NCBI GenBank assembly: GCA_041563675.1
Contig: JBFGRM010000040.1
Location: forward strand, 1 to 13,943
Direction of reading: 5' to 3'
DNA: 13,943 bases
Source: JBFGRM01 sp041563675
GTDB lineage: Bacteria > Nitrospirota > Nitrospiria > Nitrospirales > Nitrospiraceae
The notes beneath the pieces were generated by a model. The model was not told where the DNA came from and did no database searches. It was given only the letters and a program-made list of their open reading frames with translations. Positions 6,712 through 12,668 of this stretch are shown piece after piece. The position numbers were made by a program, and so were the translations under genes. How positions within the stretch are numbered: position 1 is the stretch's first letter; every line of letters starts with the position of its first letter.

Positions 6712-7075
6712 ATGACCCCTACGGTCAACTGTGGAGGCCATACCTCGCATATCGGGAAGTGCAACCACAACCCCCCTCCCGGCCGGGATGGCCGGCGCCC
6801 CGCCCCTTGTCTGCACGGGCGCGCCATTGCACCAAACGAGAGCGGCTACAGGGCGATCGGAAGGTGGGTGGGCTTTAAAGTGGCTGATCTCACGGTCATT
6901 GTAGGCTGCGGCCTACAGTCCGGCTGCATTCAGGGGGACCTGGCTGTGCCGAGCCACGAGTCCCCCGAAAAAACTCCTGCGCGTTCCCCTGTTTCGGGGC
7001 GGGGCACGAGGCTTGCCTCTCTCCATTTTCGAAGAGCACGTCCTCATCAACGTACCCTTTCCTGGGAGGAACATC
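6712..7075 (+). other. Non-coding region with strong inverted repeats
   Basis: No convincing gene is seen in these 364 bases between divergent genes. The right half is rich in predicted RNA structure when read toward the 7076 gene, described separately at 6900-6996. The left half (6712-6895) is GC-rich with no clear motif beyond an 11-base palindrome, ATGGTTACCAT (6706-6716), at the start of the minus-strand gene. Confidence 0.5.
6900..6996 (+). ncRNA. Putative structured leader: three consecutive stem-loops
   Basis: Three hairpins occur in sequence. First, TGTAGGC-TGCG-GCCTACA (6900-6917). Second, a two-part stem, GGGGGAC (6933-6939) pairing with GTCCCCC (6960-6966) and enclosing TGGCT-GTGCCG-AGCCA (6941-6956), followed by GAAAAAA. 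Third, a small CCCC-TGTTTC-GGGG stem at about 6983-6996. They lie 80-176 bases before the ATG at 7076. This could be a regulatory 5' leader, or a terminator plus leader. It does not match any riboswitch consensus I know. Function is inferred only from the perfect complementarity. Confidence 0.35.
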
Positions 7076-7531
7076 ATGCAGAGCAACGAGTCGTCTTCCA
7101 CCTCGAGCACCACGGCCTCATCCAATCTGGCTGTGCGCCGGGCGCCTCTCGTGATCACGGTTGCGACCATCCTGTCACTCGCCCTCGTCGTGCCGGGCAA
7201 TCTCAGGGCCGAGGGCGAGTCGCAGACAGGGACGTCGCAGCTCGTCACCGGGGCATCCTGCTTCATCTTGACCCCCGTCTATGGAGCCTTCAAACTCGCC
7301 TTCGCGGGGACGGGGGCCATCGTGGGGGGCTTTACGTGGCTCTTCACGGGGGGCGATGAAGCGGCGGCGCAGAAGGTGTGGGATTCGAGCCTGAAGGGCA
7401 CCTACGTCATCACCCCAGATCACCTCAGTGGCGAGAAACAGGTGCAATTCGTCGGGTCCCGTGGCACCAGCGGCACCGAGCGCCAAGCGGCACGAACGCA
7501 GACGTCCCCGGCCCGCAGCACCTCGAAGTAG
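7076..7531 (+). CDS. Exported or membrane protein of unknown function
   Basis: Starting at ATG 7076, which is preceded by GGAGGAACATC, the protein has 151 residues. The frame extends upstream to 7013 but without a ribosome site. A long Ser/Thr-rich start (residues 1-20) is followed by RR and a hydrophobic stretch (24-40) with a possible signal cleavage near LRAEGES. A second hydrophobic, Gly/Ala/Phe-rich stretch (about 60-91) may be a membrane hairpin. Then comes a small polar domain with GTYVITPDHLSGEKQVQFVG (109-128) and a basic Ser/Thr tail. I do not recognise a named family. A structured region lies upstream and a terminator-like hairpin lies downstream, so it is probably monocistronic. 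Confidence 0.75.
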   Translation: MQSNESSSTSSTTASSNLAVRRAPLVITVATILSLALVVPGNLRAEGESQTGTSQLVTGASCFILTPVYGAFKLAFAGTGAIVGGFTWLFTGGDEAAAQKVWDSSLKGTYVITPDHLSGEKQVQFVGSRGTSGTERQAARTQTSPARSTSK

Positions 7532-7593
7532 GCCGGCCGGTCTCCCGATCACTCCGCCCCCTCCCACCGGGGACGGAACAGAGACGGATTCTC

Positions 7594-7619
7594 ATGGTGT
7601 AGGCGCGGCCCTACACCAT
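7594..7619 (+). terminator. Terminator-like hairpin downstream of the 7076 gene
   Basis: A perfect 10-bp stem, ATGGTGTAGG and CCTACACCAT, encloses a six-base CGCGGC loop and is followed by TTTCC. The T-tract is short, so termination is plausible but not certain. The stem's inner sequence (TGTAGG...CCTACA) resembles the hairpin at 6900-6917 upstream of the same gene. Confidence 0.5.
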
Positions 7620-7820
7620 TTCCTCACAAGGCTGAGCGGATTGGCTTGCTCGTAGACGGTCGTGGTTCCCTGCCCGACCGTTCGAGCTGAGTGTGGTCCG
7701 CTTCCTGATGGGTCCGACCGTCAAGCAGCGCCATCGCCGCGGCCAAATGGACGGGCTGGCTGCGGGAGTGGTCTTTCGGTGGCGACAACGCCCACGGAAC
7801 CTCAGCGGGGGGAGGCTCAC

Positions 7821-8294
7821 ATGCTGCACAGTCACCGGGATGAACGAGATCGGTCGCAGACGGAGCTCTCGGAGGCAACAAAGGAGACGGAACGAAAGGT
7901 CCGCGTCTTCATCGGCCAGGGCGTGAGATTTCAGGGCGCCCTCGCCTACGACGGGACAATTCGCATCGACGGCGAGATGGAAGGGGAAGTCAGGACGGGG
8001 GGCTGCCTCATTATCGGTGACGGAGCGGTCGTGACCGCCAACGTGACCGCCGGGACGTTGCTCTGCAAGGGCACGGTCAAAGGCGAGCTCGTCGTGGCGG
8101 CCAGGGCCGAGTTCCACCGTCCCGCCGTCCTGCTCGGCTCCATCGCGACGCCGCGCCTGACCATTGAGGAGGGAGTGCGACTGAAAGGCAACGTCAAGAT
8201 GATCGACAACCCCCTGCCCACCCTCCTGGAGTCACCGGAGCGGAACGCGGACGAACCCATTTCCATCTCCACGCCACACACCAAGCCCGCCTGA
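7821..8294 (+). CDS. Bactofilin (polymer-forming cytoskeletal protein)
   Basis: Starting at ATG 7821, preceded by GGGGGGAGGCTCAC, the protein has 157 residues. The frame is open from 7662 but that part has no ribosome site. Residues 28-128 form the bactofilin (DUF583) domain: short hydrophobic/Gly repeats such as VRFQGALAYDGTIRIDGEME and IIGDGAVVTANVTAGTLLCK, which fold as a right-handed beta-helix and polymerise into filaments without nucleotide. The N-terminal tail (1-27) is polar and charged and the C-terminal tail is Pro/Ser-rich, as is usual. Bactofilins scaffold cell-wall enzymes, stalks or polarity factors. No M23 peptidase gene, a common bactofilin partner, is adjacent. Confidence 0.9.
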   Translation: MLHSHRDERDRSQTELSEATKETERKVRVFIGQGVRFQGALAYDGTIRIDGEMEGEVRTGGCLIIGDGAVVTANVTAGTLLCKGTVKGELVVAARAEFHRPAVLLGSIATPRLTIEEGVRLKGNVKMIDNPLPTLLESPERNADEPISISTPHTKPA

Positions 8295-8309
8295 GGCATC
8301 CTCGCCTCA
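8292..8309 (+). other. Hairpin overlapping the bactofilin stop codon
   Basis: TGAGGC and GCCTCA form a 6-bp stem around ATCCTC. The left arm includes the TGA stop codon. No T-run follows, so this is a weak candidate for termination or mRNA end protection. Confidence 0.3.
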
Positions 8310-8583
8310 CGCCGGCTTCGCGCGGACTGGGTCCCGTCCGAAGACGACAGGCACTCCGCGCAGGACAGGGCTGATCCTCGCTTTCCGGAGACAGCAGAGC
8401 AGGCTTTCTCCCGCTCCCTTTCCCTCCAACACTTTACTCTTGATCTCGCGCGCTTAGCACTTTCCACTCCGCCCCCCTTGACACAACACCGGGGAGTAAG
8501 CTTCCTTACCCTTGGCGTGGGCGAGCCGGTCACCTATCGTACCGGGCGCCTCACCAGTGACGGGAGGCTAAGGGACGATCACC
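8295..8583. other. Intergenic region between bactofilin and coiled-coil genes
   Basis: No gene is seen in these 289 bases. A perfect -35-like TTGACA lies at 8478-8483 on the plus strand, but I find no good -10 at 16-18 bases. A small hairpin GTAAG-CTTC-CTTAC (8496-8509) follows it. A promoter for the 8584 gene may lie here. Confidence 0.35.
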
Positions 8584-8769
8584 ATGGAAACCGATATCAA
8601 GAAGAGGTTGGACGCGCTGGAAAGGCTCGTGAAGGAGCTGTTATTGGAAATGCGTGAGCTCAAGACCGCCGTCAAGGAGCCGGATACGACCGCGCTTGAG
8701 GACGAGGTGAGTCAGCTCCGACAGAAAGTCGAGGACCTGGTCGAACATATCGAGGAAACCATCGAATAA
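8584..8769 (+). CDS. 61-residue coiled-coil protein
   Basis: This small, highly charged helical protein has a heptad pattern of leucines over most of its length (RLDALERLVKELLLEMRELK, then VSQLRQKVEDLVEHIEETIE after a short break near EPDTT). This predicts two coiled-coil segments joined by a hinge. A GGGA lies about eight bases before the ATG. It has no signal peptide or membrane segment, so it is probably cytoplasmic. Its size and shape recall SlyX-type proteins, but I do not see the SlyX C-terminal motif. It follows the bactofilin gene by 289 bases on the same strand and converges with the cytochrome gene. Function unknown. Confidence 0.7.
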   Translation: METDIKKRLDALERLVKELLLEMRELKTAVKEPDTTALEDEVSQLRQKVEDLVEHIEETIE

Positions 8770-8915
8770 GGCCCACCCTGCCCATTGGGCCGACCGTCCC
8801 ACTGGAACCGACCGGTCGCCCCAACTCACATTCGGCTTCATCCCGCATGGCTGCCTGCCGGTTAGTCGACATCGCCGTATACGCCCTGTTCCCACCAGCC
8901 CTGCCATGGTCGCGC

Positions 8916-9419
8916 TCACAGACCGTACGATTCCGAGGGGCGAGTCGGCGGGCTCTCGCCGAGTGTCCGTAAGTAGCCGATGAGGTCGTCGAGATCCTGT
9001 GCCGACAAGCCGGTCCATCGTGGCATCTCGGGATGCAGCATGTTGCCGCCGGCGTCAATCCCTGCCACAATCGCCGCCTTGATGCTTTCCCCATTATAGG
9101 CCGGTCTCTTTCGGCCCGTGTCGTGCTCGTAGCCTCTGGGATCCGTCAAGAAGGGGAAGGTGATGTTCGGGACCGGAATGCCATGCATCTCGCCGCCGCG
9201 GCCGTCGGGTCCATGGCACATGACACACCCCGCCCCCTGCATGCCATGGCTGTTCTCGATCACCCTGCCGTAGGCGGTGGTCCCCGTCGTGAAAATACTC
9301 CGGCCGTTCTCCAGATGCGACGTCAAGGTCGGGTCAAACGACCGGGCCCCGAGGACGCCGCTGCCGATGATGACGAGCGAGAGTCCGATCGTGAGAGCCA
9401 GACAGCGAGGTCGTCTCAT
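8916..9419 (-). CDS. Periplasmic monoheme c-type cytochrome
   Basis: The 167-residue protein starts at ATG 9419. On the minus strand GGGAGGG lies four bases upstream. It has a signal peptide (residues 1-24) and a class I cytochrome c domain with heme site CVMCH (65-69). The sixth ligand is probably Met127 or Met132 in NMLHPEMPRW. The C-terminal helix (LSAQDLDDLIGYLRTL) is typical. About 40 residues before the heme site form an N-terminal extension (LENGRSIFTTGTTAYGR), in which GRSIFTTG recalls the 'G..lf...C..CH' lead-in of related domains. It would carry one electron in the periplasm. No oxidase or dehydrogenase gene is adjacent, so its partners are unknown. It is divergent from the pentapeptide-repeat lipoprotein. 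Confidence 0.9.
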   Translation of the reverse strand: MRRPRCLALTIGLSLVIIGSGVLGARSFDPTLTSHLENGRSIFTTGTTAYGRVIENSHGMQGAGCVMCHGPDGRGGEMHGIPVPNITFPFLTDPRGYEHDTGRKRPAYNGESIKAAIVAGIDAGGNMLHPEMPRWTGLSAQDLDDLIGYLRTLGESPPTRPSESYGL

Positions 9420-9654
9420 GGTACCCTCCCATTTTCATACGCGCGCCGCTTGCGCCTGCGAGGAGCCCCGTGCCGTGGAGTCGCGAGCAGGATAATACCG
9501 ACCCGGCCAGACTTCCAGGGGGGAGATGGCCGGAGCGGGCGCGCTTGCCCCAACCGGCGAGAATGTGTCAAGGAAGAAGGGGCCGTCCCGTTCGAAGGCG
9601 GCGCACCGTCCTGCGAGCACGATTACAATGCGGACGTCACCAGCAGCCCGGGGC

Positions 9655-10506
9655 ATGATTGCGGGCATGATGAGGAAGGCCGCGCCCGCCACCGCATGCC
9701 TGTTGCTCCTGTGGGGCTGCGGCAACCAGGGCGATGGGCTGACCGAGGAACAAAAAACTTTGCTCACGGGTGACACCCTCCGCGGCGCCGAGTTCCGCGG
9801 AGCCGATCTCAGGGGCGTCGACCTACGGGGCAAGGATCTGCGCGACGCGGATTTGAGTCGAGCCAACCTCAAAGGGGCGACGCTGCACGCATCGAACCTC
9901 CACCGCGCCATTCTGGCAGAAGCCAGGTTGGACAACGCGGACCTCACCGACGCCGACCTGCGCGACGCGGACCTCGGCCACGCCCACCTCAGGGGAGCCA
10001 ATCTCACGGGAGCGGACTTGACCGGCTCTCGCCTTCAACACGCGCAGCTGCCTGGTGCGAACCTCAGCAATGCCAACATGACCGGCGCGGTCTTGCAGCG
10101 CGCCGACCTGCTGGACGCCACGCTCGACACCGCGACGCTGCGCGGGGCCGACCTTCGTCTGGCCTATCTGGGGCGAGCAAACTTTCGCCGAGCCAATCTG
10201 GAGGGAGCGGACTTGCGCGGCGCCAATCTGGAGGAGGCTGATCTCAGCGATGCCATCCTTCGGGAGGCACACCTCGGCGAGACCGATCTGCGCAAGGCGA
10301 TTCTCCACCGCGCCGATCTGCGCGGCACGGATTTCAGCACGGCGTATCTGTGGGCAGCCGACTTTAGCGGGGCCGATCTGACCGGCGCGAAGTCACTGAC
10401 GCAGATGCGGTTCAATGCCGCCTGTGGCGACGGCGCGACGAAGCTTCCCGCGGGTCTCACGGGGCCGACGTCATGCACCGATCTCGTCCGCGCCGTGGGC
10501 AGGTGA
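9655..10506 (+). CDS. Pentapeptide-repeat lipoprotein
   Basis: From ATG 9655 the product has 283 residues. ATGs at 9667 and 9670 are also possible, and none has a clear ribosome site. The frame is open from 9526 but that part is not signal-like. A lipoprotein signal (ATACLLLLWGC, lipidated Cys22) is followed by about 40 tandem A(D/N)LxX pentapeptides (residues about 42-244, such as ADLRGVDLRGKDLRDADLSR). These fold into a right-handed quadrilateral beta-helix about ten coils long. A short C-terminal cap follows, with two cysteines (AACGDGATKLPAGL and GPTSC) that may form a disulfide. Cytoplasmic pentapeptide proteins such as MfpA and Qnr mimic DNA for gyrase, but a lipidated, exported one cannot, so an envelope structural or binding role is more likely. 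It is divergent from the cytochrome gene. Confidence 0.9.
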   Translation: MIAGMMRKAAPATACLLLLWGCGNQGDGLTEEQKTLLTGDTLRGAEFRGADLRGVDLRGKDLRDADLSRANLKGATLHASNLHRAILAEARLDNADLTDADLRDADLGHAHLRGANLTGADLTGSRLQHAQLPGANLSNANMTGAVLQRADLLDATLDTATLRGADLRLAYLGRANFRRANLEGADLRGANLEEADLSDAILREAHLGETDLRKAILHRADLRGTDFSTAYLWAADFSGADLTGAKSLTQMRFNAACGDGATKLPAGLTGPTSCTDLVRAVGR

Positions 10507-11041
10507 CGGGGGACACCATCCACAGCGAGCGCCGCCTCCTGTGGATAGGCATGGTGCGGGCGCGCACCCGCCGATCAGGGAGGCGCGACTGTTCATATGT
10601 TGTGAACGCATTTACAGTTTATTTACTCACGAAACGTCGCCGTAAATCTTCTCCCCCTCGACACCACAACATTCTGTGGCTCGCCTCCATGACTCTACAA
10701 TGCACAAAAAATAGGCAACTCGCTGATGCGGCCATGCCTACATTGGCCGACTTCCGCAAAACGGACGGATTCACAGGTCTATCCACAGATTTTGGGGATC
10801 ACCCGAGGGGCGCATTTTGAACGGTTGAGCAGCCCTTGATTCAAGACTTTTTCCGCCCGCACCGTTCCTCGCTCCTCGTTCCTCGCTCTCCGCTCCACTT
10901 CGCTTCACTTATGCCTCCTTCGGTGGGGCCCCTGCCCATTTTGGACGCTTGAACCGCCTCCGCAATCGATCTACTGTCGGCTTTCTCAGAATGTCCGCTG
11001 GACTTCAGTTCGAAGGCCTCTCGAGCTGCGATCGTGCCGCC
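10507..11041. other. 535-base non-coding region with DnaA-box-like motifs and AT-rich patch
   Basis: No gene is supported here; a long minus-strand frame from 11677 to 10841 is a shadow of the lipoprotein gene. Candidate DnaA boxes (consensus TTATCCACA) are CTATCCACA at 10540-10548 (minus, 8 of 9), CTATCCACA at 10779-10787 (plus, 8 of 9) and CCATCCACA at 10516-10524 (plus, 7 of 9). Between them lies an AT-rich stretch (about 10589-10650) with GTTCA...TGAAC arms (10591-10607). CCACA...TGTGG arms lie at about 10663-10679. Further right are CTTGATTCAAG (10835-10845) and a simple repeat (10863-10909). A small origin, a DnaA-controlled region, or chance are all possible. Confidence 0.4.
10863..10909 (+). 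repeat. Imperfect simple repeat rich in CTCGCT/TTCCTCG
   Basis: GTTCCTCGCTC occurs twice with a 14-base period (10864-10874 and 10878-10888). Degenerate copies (CTCCGCTCCACTTCGCTTCAC) follow. This is slippage-type low-complexity DNA in the gap upstream of the 11042 lipoprotein gene. Confidence 0.5.
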
Positions 11042-11728
11042 ATGTGGAATTGTTCTCCAAGACTGATTCTGACCTTGACAATCCTCTGTGGATTTTTGAC
11101 CGGCTGTGTCGCGCGGCACAGCACGATCTGGCCAGTGACCAACGGCTCGCACGAGGAACTGCCGCAACCCCAGGCCCGTCTCTTGCTTCTGGGAGATGAT
11201 CGAATCGTTTCGCTGACGGCAGCCCACTGGCTGCAACAACGCGGGCTCGATGTCGTGTTGAAGTCGCGCGTGCATCGTCTCCTTCACACACAACACACCC
11301 ACCCCCTTCTGATGAGCATGGACGCCGCAGACCTTGCCGAGCTTGGCAAGCGCGCGGGCGCGCAATGGGTCGTGGTCGCCGAGAGTGATTACGAGACCAT
11401 CGGGGATATGCGCGCCGGCGCTCACCACCATGGCGAAGGGGACGTCTTGCCGACCCTGTTCAGCGCGTCGGTGAGAATCCGCGGTCTCGCGACGGCGACC
11501 ACGGCCGTGGAGTGGAAGGGACAGGCCGAATTCCTGTTTTTGGGGCTGGTGTCGACGCACCGCTTGGATGAAGCCTTCCACTCTCTCACCTGCCAGGCCC
11601 TGGCGACGGCCTGGGGGTTTCGTCCCCCGGGGCAGCACGAGATCGACTCGGTAGCCATGTGCAATCCCGAGCCGCACCGGCCGATTCCCCCGGGCACGAC
11701 CCCCACCCTCGACTACGCTTCGCGCTGA
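11042..11728 (+). CDS. Lipoprotein of unknown function
   Basis: ATG 11042 gives 228 residues with a lipoprotein signal peptide (MWNCSPRLILTLTILCGFLTGC, lipobox LTGC, lipidated Cys22; quoted in two parts elsewhere in the protein family style). The frame is open from 10949 but that part is not signal-like, and no strong ribosome site is seen at either start. The mature part has ARLLLLGDDRIVSLTAAHWL, then a Rossmann-like DAADLAELGKRAGAQWVVVA, then strands SVRIRGLATATTAVEWKG and a C-terminal helix. The order (residue recognising 'gkx.gAdxvv', then a beta-rich part reporting attributes) recalls CsgG/LpoB-type or TolB N-terminal-like periplasmic domains, but this is a weak resemblance. A hairpin, GCTGAC...GTCAGC (11724-11742), overlaps its stop. 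Confidence 0.8.
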   Translation: MWNCSPRLILTLTILCGFLTGCVARHSTIWPVTNGSHEELPQPQARLLLLGDDRIVSLTAAHWLQQRGLDVVLKSRVHRLLHTQHTHPLLMSMDAADLAELGKRAGAQWVVVAESDYETIGDMRAGAHHHGEGDVLPTLFSASVRIRGLATATTAVEWKGQAEFLFLGLVSTHRLDEAFHSLTCQALATAWGFRPPGQHEIDSVAMCNPEPHRPIPPGTTPTLDYASR

Positions 11729-11994
11729 CTGCCCGGGTCAGCCTGCCTTCCCTGCCCCGCGCCCGTCGCCCACGATGGAGACAGACGCGTCCACGAGGTT
11801 GTCACCTGGGCGGTCTGCGATCCGGAGACGGCGCCGTCTCCTCAGTCACGAACATTCCAGTATCGACTGAAAAACAACAAGATCGATGACGTGCGCGGAT
11901 TGACTGAGGCTCAGGTCCGCTGCGGCACTGCGATTGCAATTTCGGTTGGTGAGAGCTCTCACGAAGCAAATTTCGAGGAAAGGAGGTGGCTGCG
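11729..11994. other. Intergenic region with two perfect palindromes
   Basis: No gene is seen in these 266 bases. An 18-base perfect palindrome (GGAGACGGC/GCCGTCTCC) lies at 11824-11841 and a 14-base one (GTGAGAG/CTCTCAC) at 11949-11962, 33 bases before the 11995 start. A third, CTGAG-G-CTCAG, lies at 11904-11914. They could be operators or RNA hairpins for the tiny membrane-protein genes downstream. Confidence 0.45.
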
Positions 11995-12552
11995 ATGTTG
12001 ATCCTGGTTTCGCTGATGGTGCTGATGGTTGGTGTGGTCCTGGTTGGCCTGAAGGTCATTTGGAAGGACAGGCCCATGAGACCACCGAGTCAGACGGGCC
12101 ACCTCCGAGCCGGGTGGCCCGCGTCGCTCTCAGCCTCACTGGCGCGAGCCGACCTCAGGGCCGAGCTGTCCACGCCCGAGAAAAAAGGGGTGCGTCATGG
12201 TGACCGTGCCGATGCCGCCCGCGGAGTTGCAGTTGGTCATCACCCTGTTCAGCCTGTGCGGCGCACTGGCCCTGACCATCCTGCAAAAATGGTGACCGGC
12301 CAGATGGCCGCCACAGAGTGCCGCCCGCTGAGGAACCCTACTCGCTCATCTCCTGCAGTTGCTCCCCTGTCCGCTCCGCCGCCTCACCGATCGTGTTACC
12401 GACTTCCTTGGCTTTCTCGATGGCGGTTTCAGTGGCATCCTCCACCTTTTCCGTGGTGTCCTCGATCACCTCGCTGGTCTTCTCCACCGTCTCGTCGATC
12501 TTCTTGCCTGCCCGCTCGGCCGGCCCTTCCCGCGAGCAGCCGAGCGTCGTGA
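11995..12552 (+). CDS. Tiny membrane protein; annotated 3' end uncertain
   Basis: ATG 11995 is preceded by AAAGGAGGT seven bases upstream, a near-perfect ribosome site. The first 24 residues (MLILVSLMVLMVGVVLVGLK) are one transmembrane helix, followed by VIWKDRP, a positive-inside tail. The frame stays open to a stop at 12552, but it then runs through the 12197 gene and antisense to the 12338 lipoprotein gene, and its translation there looks non-coding. The real protein probably ends near 12200. An A6G4 run at 12181-12190 sits where the reading changes: a -1 shift there gives a TGA at 12201-12203 overlapping the next ATG, and a +1 shift would fuse the two small proteins. The N-terminal part is likely real; the end is not resolved. 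Confidence 0.5.
   Translation: MLILVSLMVLMVGVVLVGLKVIWKDRPMRPPSQTGHLRAGWPASLSASLARADLRAELSTPEKKGVRHGDRADAARGVAVGHHPVQPVRRTGPDHPAKMVTGQMAATECRPLRNPTRSSPAVAPLSAPPPHRSCYRLPWLSRWRFQWHPPPFPWCPRSPRWSSPPSRRSSCLPARPALPASSRAS
12197..12295 (+). CDS. 32-residue single-pass membrane protein
   Basis: This short ORF encodes MVTVPMPPAELQLVITLFSL followed by CGALALTILQKW. It has one hydrophobic helix (about residues 11-29) and a basic C-terminal end. AAGGGG lies six bases before the ATG. Almost every codon ends in G or C, as expected for a real gene in this genome, and the overlapping 11995 frame lacks that pattern here. Single-helix proteins of this size often are accessory subunits of respiratory enzymes or transporters (as CydX or KdpF are), but nothing identifies this one. 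It follows the 11995 gene directly. Confidence 0.6.
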   Translation: MVTVPMPPAELQLVITLFSLCGALALTILQKW

Positions 12553-12604
12553 CGAACAGACCAGCGACCAGGAGCATCAACCCTGTTCGGACGTATGCAC
12601 GCAT
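12338..12604 (-). CDS. Small lipoprotein with five LEA-like 11-residue repeats
   Basis: From ATG 12604 the product has 88 residues. On the minus strand GAGGGG lies six bases upstream. The frame extends to 12766, but that part reads through low-complexity repeats and lacks a ribosome site. A lipoprotein-type signal peptide (residues 1-22, ending VTTLGC) puts the lipidated cysteine at Cys23; Thr at -3 is not the ideal lipobox residue. Residues 30-84 are five consecutive 11-residue repeats, each starting with Glu: ERAGKKIDETV, EKTSEVIEDTT, EKVEDATETAI, EKAKEVGNTIG, EAAERTGEQLQ. This is the periodicity of group 3 LEA proteins and apolipoprotein-like helices. A membrane-surface amphipathic helix, perhaps for desiccation or osmotic stress, is likely. 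It is antisense to the tail of the 11995 frame. Confidence 0.82.
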   Translation of the reverse strand: MRAYVRTGLMLLVAGLFVTTLGCSREGPAERAGKKIDETVEKTSEVIEDTTEKVEDATETAIEKAKEVGNTIGEAAERTGEQLQEMSE

Positions 12605-12668
12605 GGGCATCCCCTCTCTGTGTGATTGCTGATGCTGCTCCGGCAGGAACGGTTTCGTCAAGAGCCCC

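Noticed and set aside
6706..6716. ATGGTTACCAT palindrome as a second binding site of the S24 repressor
   Set aside because: It shares only an 8-base match (ATGGTTAC) with the operator arms, and such a match is likely by chance in a window this size.
6478..7359. A 293-residue plus-strand frame across 6478-7359
   Set aside because: It runs antisense through the 6271-6711 gene and then out of frame through the 7076 gene. No ribosome site or recognisable domain is seen.
8478..8512. A sigma70 promoter starting at TTGACA 8478
   Set aside because: The -35 is perfect, but no -10 with more than three of six matches occurs at 16-18 bases, so I list it only as a note.
9033..9773. A 246-residue plus-strand frame antisense to the cytochrome gene
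   Set aside because: The minus strand encodes a complete cytochrome c with signal peptide, CVMCH and a ribosome site. This frame shows no motif.
9823..10308. A 161-residue minus-strand frame with regular repeats
   Set aside because: The regularity is the reverse complement of the pentapeptide repeats on the plus strand, which begin after a lipoprotein signal and have the A(D/N)LxX consensus.
10591..10650. A dif/XerCD recombination site in the AT-rich patch
   Set aside because: The GTTCA...TGAAC arms do not match the conserved XerC and XerD halves, and no xer gene is present.
10841..11677. A 278-residue minus-strand open frame across the 11042 lipoprotein gene
   Set aside because: It has low-complexity basic composition and no domain or signal. 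The plus-strand product has a clear lipoprotein signal and a fold-like pattern, so this is an antisense shadow.
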